The notes under the pieces: model-generated
What the model was told of the DNA's origin: nothing
Databases searched by the model: none
Seen by the model: only the letters and a program-made list of their open reading frames with translations
Made by a program: the position numbers and the translations under genes
In this document: positions 13,201 through 24,500 of the stretch, one piece after another
Layout of the letters: the number at the start of each line of letters is the position of its first letter
How positions within the stretch are numbered: the stretch's first letter is position 1
NCBI RefSeq assembly: GCF_036373705.1
Contig: NC_089853.1
Span: 62,001 to 126,000, forward strand
Source: Amia ocellicauda
Taxonomy: Eukaryota > Chordata > Actinopteri > Amiiformes > Amiidae
Length of the DNA: 64,000 nt
Reading direction: 5' to 3'

Positions 13201-14597
13201 TGTGTGTTGCTCAGCTCCAGCTGAGGCATAAATTCGGTGAAATTTTCTTTTCGCTCTCAAATCGGGTCAGACTGTAGAAATCGTGTAGTGTGAGCCCAGC
13301 AACAGTCTGTCTGTGTGTGTTTCTCTGTGTGTCTCTGTCTGTACGCCTTGTTGCATCTGTTCATTAACCTGCTCTCTCTCCCCGCGCAGAGAGGCCGACC
13401 CCCCTCCAGGTGTGCTGTCGGAGGGCGAGGGGGAGGAGCTGATGAACAGGAACAGAGCCATCGCCTCTAGTGCCATGGCCAAGGCACTGTCCGGAGCCAG
13501 TGCCGGTGAGGGCTGGGATTCTTTGGGGGGGCGGGGGGGAGAAATTCGCTGTGAATATTGTGACACTGAGCAGAGCTGTGTGCGACCCTCTCTCTCAAAT
13601 TCAAATTCAAATTGGCATGACACACAATTTTCGTATTCTCAAAGCAATCATGTCTACACACATCAACGGTATCAATAAACGTAACATCTGTCCACACTGT
13701 GGCCATTCCTGAACACGGGAAGTGACAATATGTGGGCAGTAACTATTTGTACATGTATACACACCTACATGCGTATAAACATATTTAAATCAAACACACA
13801 CATGCTCATATATATACACACACATATACACATATGACTGGCTGACATGCTGACTATTTCTGTATATTAACAGACACCCGGTGTGTCAGTATGTCAGTGT
13901 GTCATTGCTGCATGAACCCTCTCTCTCCCTCAGGTGACTTTGCTCTGGCGATCGAGACGCTGCTCACGGCGCTGGCTGTGCTCAGGCAGTCGCGGGTCAG
14001 CGGAGAGGAGCGCTGCCGGGCCCTGGTCTCCTCGCTCAAGGACTGTCTGCACAGCATCGAGATCCGCAGCTACGGGTCCCGGTGAGTGAGTGAGTGAAAG
14101 TGAGCGGCTGTGTGTGCATGTGTGTGAGCGAGCGGTAGTGCGCGCGCGTGCAAGTGGCAGTGCATGCGTGTGTGTGAGAGAGAGAGAGAGTGAGAGGGAG
14201 TGACTAGATTATAAACCGAGTTTCAATGTAGTTCTTTCACATCGCCCTCCCTCTCTCTCTCTCTCCCCCCTGCAGGAAGAGACATCGCTCCAGGGACCGA
14301 GAGAGAGAAAGGGACCGCGACAGAGACCGTGACCGGGAGAGGGATAGAGAGAGGGACCGGGACCGGGAGAGGGATAGAGAGCGGGACCGGGACCGGGATC
14401 GGGAGAGAGAGAGGGAGGGCGCTCCCCCCGGCCAGCCCTGGGAAGGGGGGTCCCGGAGGCACCGTGAGCACTCCCCCAGTGGAGAGAGGGAGAGAGAGAG
14501 GGAGAGAGAAAGGGAGCGACATGAGGACCACAGCCGGGAGAGAGAGAGGGAGCGAGAGAGGGATAGGCATCACGATCACAGAGACCGACATCGCTAG
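10237..14597 (+). CDS. cpsf7: Cleavage and polyadenylation specificity factor subunit 7 (CFIm59)
   Basis: Large subunit of cleavage factor Im, which binds CFIm25 and UGUA sites in pre-mRNA and steers poly(A)-site choice in the nucleus. Eight coding exons: 10237-10305, 11003-11212, 11508-11611, 11800-11945, 12107-12596, 13390-13505, 13934-14081 and 14276-14597; phases agree throughout, giving 534 residues (human about 471). Residues 1-23 begin [19 protein letters not shown], the family N-terminus. The RRM lies at about 84-165, with YVGNFSW (RNP2) and GQSKGYAEV (RNP1). Exon 5 codes a Pro-rich linker with the conserved [10 protein letters not shown]. Exons 6-7 code the conserved NRNRAI, SGASAGD and SSLKDCLH block. 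Exon 8 codes an Arg/Asp/Glu-rich C-terminus typical of CFIm large subunits. The odd part is a His-Pro-rich run at about 205-250, described separately. Confidence 0.96.
10430..10830. repeat. 31-bp minisatellite in CPSF7 intron 1
   Basis: About a dozen tandem copies of a 31-base unit around CACTGGATAGTCACGCTGTA with TTAGTGAGCAG completing it. Variants differ at single bases (GGATAG or GGAGTG; TATTAG, TATTTG or TATGAG). Confidence 0.85.
11216..11455. repeat. Short tandem repeat in CPSF7 intron 2
   Basis: Imperfect copies of GCACTGTAACACTGTACTG joined to TTAGAC. The repeat starts immediately after the exon 2 donor and extends to the acceptor region of exon 3. Confidence 0.7.
12193..12335 (+). 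repeat. CACCCC/CACCCT repeat coding a His-Pro run inside CPSF7
   Basis: Within exon 5 the plus strand is an almost pure series of CAC, CCC and CAT codons. In the CPSF7 frame it codes alternating His and Pro (PHPHPHPH and similar) over about 45 residues. The frame stays open through it. Confidence 0.85.
12713..13300. mobile_element. Possible non-autonomous DNA transposon in CPSF7 intron 5
   Basis: The left end reads TCACACTACACAATTT and the right end, reversed and complemented, reads TCACACTACACGATTT; the two lie about 570 bases apart. No transposase is coded. I could not see a clean target-site duplication, so the family is not assigned. Confidence 0.5.
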
Positions 14598-14997
14598 GAT
14601 ACACTGGTCAGCCAATGACAGCTGCTGTCACAGAGCAGGGCATTGTGGGAGTCTGGAGGACTGCAGCAGAAAACATGTCTGAAAGAGAGAGGGAGAGAGA
14701 GAGCAGGAGAGGGGGGGGTGAAGACCACGAGAGAGAAGGAGATGGATGGAGAAAAACATTTTCCTCCAAACTGCCTCACCCACCCCAAGCTCCTGATGCT
14801 CTGGACTTCCCCGTTCTCCCTCTCTCTCCCGGTTCAGAGCATAGAGAGCTTTCTATTCTAATTCATAATGATTTTGTTTTATTTTAATTTAATTTTTAAC
14901 TGGAAGGCTGTGGGGCAGGCCGGGGCTGTATTCGGGGTTCATACTGTCACTGTGTCAGTTGTCATTTTTTTTGTTTATTTTTTTTGTAACAAAAATA

Positions 14998-15003
14998 ATT
15001 AAA
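14998..15003 (+). other. Poly(A) signal for CPSF7
   Basis: ATTAAA, about 400 bases past the CPSF7 stop, followed 30 bases later by a GT-rich run of the kind found downstream of cleavage sites. Confidence 0.45.
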
Positions 15004-15127
15004 AATGAAAAGAAATATGTGACTTTGGACAGTTTGTGTGTGTGTGTGAGAAACTGAGCGAGTGTGTGAGTGTGAGAAACTGAGCGTGTGAGTGAGACGA
15101 GTGCATCATAAAACTGAAGAGCAAAAC

Positions 15128-15133
15128 TTTATT
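15128..15133 (-). other. Poly(A) signal for TMEM216
   Basis: TTTATT on the plus strand is AATAAA on the minus strand, 224 bases past the TMEM216 stop. The CPSF7 and TMEM216 3' ends therefore converge within about 130 bases. Confidence 0.6.
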
Positions 15134-15356
15134 ACAATCTTTTTATGAAAATAGATGAAGTCCAGACCTCTATAGAAACTCTGCTCCACTGCACACACTT
15201 AACACATTTATAACAGTTTAAAACATCACAGCCCCTCTCCAGTTCCAAGCAATACTGCACTGTACTAGAGCATACTGTCATTTATATTCTAATTGATGAT
15301 GGTTGCTTGTTCGTGTTCTGGCTGGGAGGTCTCTCTCTGTGTCTGCCTGTTCAGCT

Positions 15357-16843
15357 CTAGTACAGATGTGACCTGTGAAAGCAAGAGAGAGTCATTTGGT
15401 TCGTTATAAACCTTAAGACGGCCTGAGACCGGTCTGGGTCATCAGTGTATCAGCCTGTTGGTGTCAGTACCGGGTCAGAGTGGTCAGCATAGTTAGTACC
15501 TGGTCAGAGTGGTCAGAGTGGTCAGCTCCAGCAGCAGCTCAGGGCAGTACAGAACCAGCAGGCCGGCGGTCAGCAGCAGCTCCAGCCGCAGGATGAAGGT
15601 CTGCAGCAGCAGGAAGTAGAGACACAGCACGGCGCAGGGCAGCCACAGGCACACACTGACGCACACACACACCCTGCGCTGGCACAGGTTCCCCTTACTG
15701 CCTGAGGACGGACAGGAGCCCCGGCTGTCACTGAAGTGTGTGAGGCCAAGGCACACAAATATACACAAGAATATGGGAGGCAGGAGAGAGAGTCACACAC
15801 ACTCACTCACCGTAGAAGAGCCTCAGGGTCTCCACCCCCAGGAAGAGCAGCAGCAGCAGCAGCTCCAGAGCCAGGTTGGAGGGGGGGTAGGGCAGCAGCA
15901 CTCCTACACAGACAGAGAGAGAGAGGTGGCTCTGTAGCGGGTCTAGGGAAACACTCCACTAGGTGAGAGGTCGGATGTTGGGGAGTGTGTATTGAGGGTC
16001 ACCAACCTTTGTAGATGAACATGAGGATCTCGGCAATGAAGAAGGCAGTGAAGTACCAGCTGTTGAGGAACAGCAGGACCTCTAGAGGAGTGGAGGACAA
16101 CTACAGGAGCCTGGAGTCAAGACTGACACACGACACACTGCAGGAGCCTGGAGTCAAGACTGACACACTGACTGACACACTGACTGACATACTGACACAC
16201 TGCAGGAGCCTGGAGTCAAGACTGACACACTGACTGACACACTGACTGACATACTGACACACTGCAGGAGCCTGGAGTCAAGACTGACACACTGACTGTC
16301 TGTACCTCTGCCTCTCTACCTTCCCCTCCTCATCCCTCCCTCTCTTCCTCACAGAAGGATACGATTCTAGTGTTCTTTCCTGCAGAAAGAGGCAAGAAAA
16401 CGTATCATTAGTAGTAGTTCCTCAGAGAACTGTCAACAGGGTCGATACACATTGCTGAGTACTGTCACAGCTGAGTAAAACACACAACACTATACTACAG
16501 TGCAGCGTAGTATAATAGAGTACAACACACATCGCAACACAACTGAACTGGTCACGCAACGAGAATAATCTGGGAGCGGCCAGCAGGAGGCGCACCGGTC
16601 CGAACCGCTTTATTGCTCTTTGTTTTCATGGTTTGGTTTGTTTGGACGAGTCTCCGCTGCTCGTATCGCCGTTATAAAGCGCTGCTTTCCGGTTCCGCTG
16701 CCCCTGCGAAGCACCGACAGCGAGCTCACCGTCGGGTTATTGGCTATAGACCGATATTCACTCACACACACACAACACACACCGATATTCACACTGTTAT
16801 TTATTCACACTGTTCTTCACACAAACTCACCATCCGACGCCAT
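15357..16843 (-). CDS. tmem216: Transmembrane protein 216 (ciliary transition zone)
   Basis: Four-pass protein of the MKS/Joubert transition-zone complex at the base of cilia. Coding exons read on the minus strand: 16007-16100, 15811-15903, 15500-15701 and 15357-15372, with consistent phases, preceded by a first exon ending at 16831. Exon 2 gives LSSTPLEVLLFLNSWY; exon 3 gives GVLLPYPPSNL, a Leu-rich helix and RLFYG; exon 4 gives GSKGNLCQRR and YFLLLQTFILRLELLL; the last exon adds only RSHLY. These match human TMEM216 closely (STPLEILFFLNGWYN, YLLLQTYVLRLE). The start is unresolved. An ATG at 16841-16843 followed by GCGTCGGAT precedes a good GTGAGT donor, but its phase does not fit the only visible exon 2 acceptor (CTGTAG at 16101). 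An ATG directly at the donor (16831-16833) would fit. Confidence 0.88.
16095..16300. repeat. Minisatellite at the TMEM216 exon 2 acceptor
   Basis: Four tandem copies of a unit reading GCAGGAGCCTGGAGTCAAGA plus CTGACACACTGAC. The unit contains the minus-strand sequence GGCTCCTG(C/T)AG, which is the acceptor used by exon 2. Confidence 0.8.
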
Positions 16844-17060
16844 CTTTTCTCACCATGGAAACCGCTTCTCTTTCAACGTCATATCCTGCAAGCGGGGAGC
16901 TACCGTAAGACGTGTAAAATAGGCGCGCACACAAACTGCGTGTTTCTCCAGCTGCGGTCCTGAGAGACACAGTCCAGTCCGGCAGGGTGTCAGGTAGAGG
17001 TGCTTCACAGCTGTAGCAGCAGGTGGTGTGCAGTCCTCCAGGACGACTCATCCATGGAGG
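16560..17060 (-). promoter_or_regulatory. CpG-rich promoter region of TMEM216
   Basis: GC- and CpG-rich stretch upstream of and around the first exon. The minus strand reads AAAGATGGCGTC over the putative start codon at 16837-16848, which resembles the YY1 element often found at translation starts of housekeeping genes. Function is inferred. Confidence 0.45.
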
Positions 17061-17099
17061 GAAGCTTCACCGCAGCTTTGTGATATTGCTAGAAACATG

Positions 17100-17600
17100 C
17101 TTCTTCTTTCAGGGACACCATTCTACAATCGGTAAGCTTAATAATTAAATATTAAATATGTCTAATCAGTGTTTATTATTATTGGTACGTGTTAATGAAG
17201 CCAAATGTAAATAGGGAGAAGTTTAAATGTGTATATTGCGTGTTTCCCACAGTACCGTCATTAAACACAGCAATGAATTAGTTATTGTTGCGCGACATGT
17301 GTTATCCTGGGATATACAACTTTTCTATAGAGACAAAATCAACAGCACAGCATGGGCACTTAAATTCCCTTTAATCAAATCACTATTAAACTATAGTCTG
17401 CTTTCCATAGATCCATCCACGAAACCGGGACAGGGAAACAGGGAAGCCGGAGCCAAACCCGGCAGGCATAGGGCGCAAGGCAGGAATACAATTCCGCAAC
17501 TATTAACCATGTTACATTACAATTACGAGACCTTTAATTTTACTTATTGTACTTGAACAATATATCCCCTGACATTGGCCTGACACTGACGAGTGTCAGT
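17100..17600. other. No feature seen
   Basis: AT-rich sequence between the TMEM216 promoter and the retroelement cluster. I recognise no exon, RNA or repeat family. Confidence 0.4.
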
Positions 17601-17604
17601 GGAG

Positions 17605-17895
17605 CCACCTCCTCAAACCAGAGTAGCTTTTCCAGATCAGCAGGGACACAAGGACCCGGGGACACAAATGGAAATTGGGCTTCAAGGCATTCAAGACAGA
17701 AAACAGGAGACACTTCTTCACACAGAGAGGCGTCACAATCTGAACAAACTCCCCAGCGATGTGGCTGAAGAGACAATTTGGGAACATTCAAAAACAGACT
17801 GGATAGGATCCTTGATCACTTAGTTATTAATGGACACCAAACGAGCACCATGGGCGAATGGCCTCCTCTCGGTTGTAAACCCACATGCTCTTATC
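17605..17895 (+). mobile_element. CR1-type LINE, 3' end only
   Basis: Matches the terminal part of the CR1 copies at 30715-31010 and 48420-48640: the block from CTTTTCCAGATCAGCAGGGA through GACACTTCTTCACA to GGCCTCCTCTCG. Severely 5' truncated, as is usual for target-primed integration. Confidence 0.8.
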
Positions 17896-18242
17896 TTTTG
17901 AGTGTCCCACACCGGTTCGGCTTGTTTTATTCGCCAATTTTATTAAAAATGTCATGCCGCAAAGCAGGTAGTCACATGACTTTTCTTTAATTGGTTAAAT
18001 AATAATTATAGTAGCACAATAATGTTCCTTTCACTGCTACTTAGATCACTGTAGGGTTTTTCTTGAGTTTCTTCTTGAGGTTCAGTGCACGCTGCATAGC
18101 TGTACTTTTATTGTTTGGCATTCTGACTGGTGTTCTTTTCATAGGCAGACCGATGTAGTAGTGACCATCAGCATGTTTTACAGAGCTTGACACAAATTCC
18201 ATGAATTGACGATCTTCTCGAGACATTTCCAATTCATCATTG

Positions 18243-18765
18243 GAATTCCAATACCTCCTCTCCACTCTCCTACCTCCAGAGCCGCTCCTTCTCATCCCTG
18301 GCCCCTAAATGGTGGAACGACCTGCCCACCGAAGTCAAAACAGCAGAGTCCTAGACCTCATTCCGGCGCTTACTCAAGACGCATCTTTTTCGACAGTACT
18401 TGTAATATTAGTCCTCTATCCCTGTTAGATAGCACTTCACAGTTTTATTTGCTTCTTGCGTTCTTGATTGTTTTCCTCCTTGCTCCCTTTCTTGTAGCCC
18501 TTGACTGTGACCCTACATCTTGACAGCACTTAGCTTTCACCGTCCAGGATGTAGGACCTCATTTACTGTACTTGCCTGTGTAAATTGTAAATTGGAATTT
18601 GTAAAATGTATTTTGAATTGATATGTTTTAGTTAAATTGAATTTGTAATGATTGATGCCTTGTACTTCACTGTATTCTTGCACTTTGTATTGCACTTATG
18701 TTGTAAGTCGCCCTGGATAAGGGCGTCTGCCAAGAAATAAAAATAATAATAATAATAATCATCAC
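18243..18765 (+). mobile_element. L2-type LINE 3' end inside the Pao relic
   Basis: It begins with the C-terminal code of an L2/Rex1-like ORF2 (SSLAPKWWNDLP, then RRLLKTHLF) and ends with GTCGCCCTGGATAAGGGCGT, CTGCCAAGAAATAA and an AAT tail. Removing it restores the Pao reading frame across ...ERTCDD and ELEMSRED, and a short CATCA-like duplication is present at the junctions. Copies of the same sequence lie at 48697-49110 and 52385-52795. Confidence 0.85.
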
Positions 18766-19185
18766 AGGTTCTTTCTGGGAAATCATGATTAAACCGCTGT
18801 ATCAACAACTGTTCCAGATTCTCAACAGAGATCTGGTTGACTGTAGCCCATGGCTTTCTCACAGTCATCTGAGTCTTTGTCCTTGAGAGGACCATTAACA
18901 ATCCAGCCAAGAGCAGTCTTAACAGCATAGGGCCCATTGTCCTTGCTATTTATCACCTTCCATGGCTCCAATGCCTCGTGAACATTGGTTCCTATTAGAA
19001 GTTCTACATCCGCATCAATATGTGGCAATCTCACTTCCCTAAGATCCTTTTGCATTGGAACATTGCCTTTGCTCACAGGAATAGTCTTTTGAGTGAATAC
19101 TCAATTAAGTGGTTTTCTTCTAGCCCACTGACCTCCAAATCAGAAAGAATGTAACTGGTTACATGCCTCGTGGGACTCATAGTAT

Positions 19186-20582
19186 TGTAGCGTTATGTTG
19201 GGTGTATTTTGATAAGAGCATTTTAGCTCTGAGCTGAAGCACTGATCTAAAGAAGACCTCTCCCCCCCAAAGTTATCAGATTTCCTTAACTCATCAGCTT
19301 GGAACTGGTTTGCATCAAAGTGACAGTTTTGGGGAGGATGGCACCAAGAAGAGGCCAAATAGTTTGGAATCGTGCTATGAGATGTCTGGAGAAAGGGGCC
19401 TGTAGGTAAAAAAAAACTCTTTGAAGTGGATGAGAGCCGAAATCCCGACATAGAGCTACGAACCCGGGCCAACCGGCATTTCCAAAAGATGGCATGGATT
19501 GACATCAGTCATAAATCAAGCCCCCCTCCAATAGGACACTGGGGGCTGAAACCGAAATCCAATCTCAAAAATTCAAGAACCAATCACCTATTGATCTGAC
19601 AGACTATAAGGAACAGCGCACGGCCTTTTTCTTTCTCTCTCTCTCACCTGAACCAGAAACTCGCTGCCACAGCTCAACCTGTAGCTCTGTTGCCCGAACC
19701 GGAACCAGAAACCAACCAAGTCTTTGCCGGCAACAGAAGGGTTAAACTGGGAGAAGGAGATTGAGCCGTACGAAGAATTCTTTTAAAGGACTTTATTAAA
19801 TAAATAACTTTACAGACTGCGCTGCCCGCCTGTGCCCACCTGATCAGTGGAGTTTTACAGCTGGACAATTGACTAAGTCGACTGTATACGAAAGTGTTCA
19901 GTCATTTACATAGCTATTTGAGTCTTAAGAAACTTGACCCTTGGAACAAACAGGGCCCTGCGTTCCTCAAAGACTTTGTCTTCAAATAAGTATGGTGAGA
20001 GACCCTGCTTGCCAAGAAGATTTTGTGCACAACCTTGGAGCCTTCAAACCAGTGGAAAATCTGTTTGGAAAAGACTCTACTTTCACGAAACCCCAACTTC
20101 CAGGTGCATCGACTGAGTGGAAGTTCTTGGACAAAGCCGAACCGGACTGCCTTTGTTCCAAACCACACGGACCTCGTGCCGTGTGCTGTTATCTGAGCCC
20201 GAAGCCAGAGAGGCCTCTCTGCGACGAAGTTCAGATAAGTTTAACAGTTTGGAGTTCATGATTCATGACATTTGAGAAATCAATTAGAAATGTTAATCTG
20301 TGATTCATAACTCTAGAATGTGTAATATCATTTAGTTTTCTTAAATATAAATGTGTGTTGCATTAAACTGTTTTGTTGATAATTTTAGAAATAAAATCTG
20401 TCAACTCCGAGAAATATCTTCTCATTCCTGTTTAACTGTTTAGTCTGAAATTGACACAAGTTAATAGACATTAGATTATTGGTGGCCCTGCCTATCCTTA
20501 ATCATTGAATAATAATCAGTTAAGGGAAATTGTGGTAACAAGTAATGATAGGATCTTTCTCGGCACCTAAACGTAAATGACA

Positions 20583-20619
<37 letters not shown>

Positions 20620-21047
20620 CGAGAAGTTACCTGACATAAATACTAACCTGCATAGTTATTTAATGGGTGACTAACAATACTAATGAGAGACTCACCTTCG
20701 TCTTACTAACCGGTATTGTAATCAATGTGTTTATAACCTTTTTTTGTTTAACGATTTGTGTGATATCATATGCAATCCCATGGTCTTTGATTTGGTCATG
20801 AAAGTGATTTGTCTTTGATTTGTTGATCTAGAGTTGAATTTTAATTAGTTTTTCCCTTTTGTATAATTAGTGTAGTGCTACATTTAGTCTTTGTTTTTGA
20901 ATAAATTTGACAATTTATATCTTTGGAATTGGTGTCTGTGTCCACTTATTACAGAAATTGAGTTCTACAAGATTCCAGGATTCGTGATAAGGTGATACTA
21001 TAAATTCACTTCTTTAATTGAATTTTATAAGTGTACCTTACGCTACA
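19186..21047. mobile_element. Solo LTR with 4-bp target-site duplication
   Basis: It starts TGTAGCG and ends CGCTACA (7-bp inverted ends, TG...CA) and is flanked on both sides by GTAT (19182-19185 and 21048-21051). It is 1862 bases long and sits in the Pao relic, whose reading frame joins across the duplication. It contains AATAAA signals near 20391 and 20899 and an AT run at 20587-20618. No internal coding region is present, so recombination between two LTRs is inferred. The superfamily is uncertain; an LTR this long with a 4-bp duplication would suit Ty3/Gypsy or an endogenous retrovirus. Confidence 0.8.
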
Positions 21048-21544
21048 GTATTTAACATTATTTCAGTTTTTCTACCTCTTAGGTTCAGCTGTGATGCCAG
21101 TGTCTCTGTGCAGAATGTAGCTGAACTGCCTTTTTTGGATTTAATCCGAACAGGCGCAATTGCTAAAATACAGTCATCTCCGGCCCCAGTGTACGCACTT
21201 GTTTTGTTGTCCAGGGAAACCAATGCACTGGAAAAAGTAGTCTGTCCTGCAACACTGTCTACTTTCTCTTCAATCGCTTCCTCTTTGGATATTTCTTGCT
21301 TAGAGAAGTGCAGTAAACTAGGATGCATCTGCGAGCATAGCTGGTATGTCATTTGTTTTTTGCAGTCTTTGCTGAGATAACCTTTCATCAGACAGCCAAA
21401 GCAGAGTCCAGGTTTCCTCAGGAAGTCTATCCTGATGATACGACATGATTCTAGAGTGTGGTTCTTTTCACAAAACAGACATGGTTTAGTAAGAGCTTTA
21501 TTGTTTGAGTTACCTTCAGGCTTTGACTTTGGTGAGTCTGTTAA

Positions 21545-24500
21545 GAAGAATATAAGAAAGTTTACAAACGAGAGGAGGCCATTCGACCCATCGTGCTCGT
21601 TTGGTGTCCATTAATATCCAAGTGATCCAAGGATCCTATCCAGTCTGTTTTTGAATGTTCCCAAATCGTGTCTTCAGCCACATCGCTGGGGAGTTTGTTC
21701 CAGATTGTGACTACTCTCTGTGTAAAGAAGTGTCTCCTGTTTTCCGTTTTGAATGCCTTGAAGCCCAATTTCCATCTGTGTCCCCGGGTGCGTGTGTCCC
21801 TGCTGATCTGGAAAAGCTCCTCTGGTTTGATGTGGTCGATGCCTTTCATGATTTTGAAGACTTGGATCAAGTCCTCACGTAGTCTCCTCTGTTCCAGGGT
21901 GAAAAGGTTCAGGTCCTCAGTCTCTCAGTAGGACATTCCCTTCAGACCTGGAATAAGTCTGGTTGCTCTCCTCTGAACTGCCTCTAGAGCAGAGATTTCT
22001 TTCTTGAAGTGTGGAGCCCAGAACTGTCCACAGTATCCAGATGAGCTCTAACTAGTGCATTGTACAGTCTGAACATCACTGCCCTTGTTCTCAATTCTAC
22101 ACTTTTGACAATATGCCCTAGCATTGTGTTTGCCTTTTTTATTGCTTCCCCACACTGTTTGGATGGAGAAAGTGAGGAGTCCACGTAGACTCCTAGGTCT
22201 TTCTGATGTGTTACTTCATCTAGTTCTATTCCTCCCATAGTGTAATTATAGTGGACATTTTTGTTACCTGCATGTATTACCTTGCACTTGTCCACATTGA
22301 ATTTCATCTGTCAGGTGTCGGCCCACAACTGAATATTATCTAAGTCCCTTTGAATAGCCTGTGCTGCCGAGATTGTATCTGCTGAGCTGCCTATTTTAGT
22401 ATCATCTGCAAATTTGACAAGTTTGCTAACTATCCCAGAGTCCAGATCATTAATATAGATTAGAAAAAGCACAGGCCCTAGTACTGATCCCTGTGGAACT
22501 CCACTAACAACCTCACTCCAGTTAGAAGCAACTTCTCTAATCGACACCCTCGGTTTCCTATACATCAACCAGTTCATAATCCATCTACTTACATTACCCT
22601 GAATGCCTACAGCTTCCAATTTGAGGATCAGTCTTTAGTGTGGAACCTTATCGAAAGCTTTTTGGAAATCTAAGTATATCATATCATATGCTTTCACGTG
22701 ATCTACAGCTGCAGTTGCATTTTCAAAAAATTCTAATAGATTAGTAAGACATGATCTGCCTCGTCTAAACCCATGTTGACTATCTCCAAGAATATGGCTT
22801 TCATTAAGATGCTCCTCTATTTCCTGTCTAATCATTTTCTCCAACATTTTACAGGTGATGCAGGTGAGACTGATTGGTCTGTAATTTCCTGGCTCAGTTT
22901 TGTCCCCTTTCTTGTGGATTGGTATGACATTTGTTGTCTTCCAGTCAGTTGGCACATCCCCTGTTCTAAGTGTCATTTGGAATATTTGACTTAGTGGCCT
23001 ATAAATAATTTCCTGTTGGAAATATCCCATCTGGCCCAGGTGATTTGTTGGTTTTTAATTCTGCTAGTCCCTTTAGTACCTCCTCCTCATTTATCCTGAT
23101 CTCTCTTAGGGTTTGACTGGACTGATTGTCAACCTGTGGCATGTTATCTGTCTTTTCTTTTGTGAAAACCTCTGTGAAATACTCATTTAGAACATTTGCC
23201 ACATCTTGTTAATTTTCCAAGATACTTCCATTTTTGCCTTTTATCTGTTTCACTTCCTCCTTTATTGACCTCTTGTTGTAGTGTTGAAAAAAGCTCTTTC
23301 CATTAGTTTTAGCTCCAAGAGCTATGTTTCTTTCTATTTCCCTCTTTGCTTTCCTGATCCCTTTCTTAAGATCTCTTTGCAGCTCAACATATTCTGTGTA
23401 TTTTGTCTTGTCTCCGTCCCTTTTGTATGCGCTATACAACATTTTCTTCCTCTTGATATTGTTTTGCATACCTATATTAAACCATTTTGGCCAATGTTTT
23501 TTGGTCCTCAATTTGCTAAGTTTTGGTACAAATTGCTCCTGAGCCTCAAGTAGTATATTCTTAAAATATACCCAACCATTTTCAACTGACTCTGTATCCA
23601 GTGTGCTCCAGTCTACCTCTTCTAAGTGCCGCCTCATACCGTCAAGGTTTGCTTTTCTAAAATTGTAGACCATTGTTTTAGACTTGGGCCTTGTTTTTTG
23701 AAAGAATGCCTCAAAGCTAACCATATTGTGATCACAATTTGCCATTGGTTCTCTAACTACTGTCCCCCTGACTCTATCTTGGTCATTTGAAAAGATCAAG
23801 TCAATACATGCGCTATTCCTGGTTGGTTCCCTGACAAATTGAGTTAGAAAGCAGTCATTTACCATCTCAACCATTTCTATTTCTGCTTCTGTCGTCCCCA
23901 CTGGGCTTTCCCAGTCTAAGTTTGGGAAATTGAAATCCCCCATTATAACAGCCACATCCTTGCTACATGCAGTCCTGATTACACTGTACAATGCAACATC
24001 TTTCTGAATATTTGAGTTTGGTGGCCTGTAACACACTCCTACCACTAATCCTCCACATCTCTTGTCCAAAAGTTTCACCCACAAAGATTCTGTTCCGTTA
24101 CTGGGATCTAATTTGAGTTCTTCTGCCTCAATGTAATTTTTTACATATAATGCTACCCCACCCCCTCTTCAATTTTGCCTGTCTCTCCTAAACTGTGTGT
24201 ATCCTTCCAACTTGTTTTCATCCCCATCATTTTCTGTAAGCCATGTTTCCGTCACTCCTACAACATCATAGTCACATGCCAGCACTGTGGCTTCTAGGTC
24301 TAACATCTTGTTCCTTATACTCCTGGCATTGAGTTACAAAAATTTCAGGACTTTCCTACTAGCAGTTTCCCTTGGTTTTCTTTCCTTGGTGGAACATCTC
24401 CCATTGTCAGAGCTCCCTGCCCGCCTGGTCCCTAGTTTAAAAGATTCTCAATTAGTCTGCACATATGCTCTCCCAATCCATTAGCCCCCCTTCTGTTTAG

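Larger units (their letters stand above)
18041..21545 (-). mobile_element. BEL/Pao retrotransposon relic, interrupted
   Basis: Read from high to low coordinates. 21390-21540 codes a Gag tail with zinc knuckles (CLFCEKNHTLESC, then CFGCLMKGYLSKDC in which the usual His is Tyr). 21052-21388 codes the start of the protease region. 18780-19181 continues with DADVELLIGTN, GPYAVKTALGWIVNGPL and NHDFPE. 18041-18242 continues with EDRQFMEFV and MPNNKS, the start of the reverse-transcriptase region. These are hallmarks of fish Pao elements. Two later insertions split the element: a solo LTR at 19186-21047 and an L2 tail at 18243-18765. There is also a frameshift and stop near 19070-19090. No LTRs of the Pao element are visible; it is truncated at both ends. 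Confidence 0.85.

Noticed and set aside
14209-14615. Minus-strand frames opposite CPSF7 exon 8
   Set aside because: Antisense of the Arg/Asp/Glu-coding repeats in the CPSF7 C-terminus.
19140-19868. Minus-strand frames of 62-121 codons
   Set aside because: They lie within the solo LTR and have no recognisable protein.
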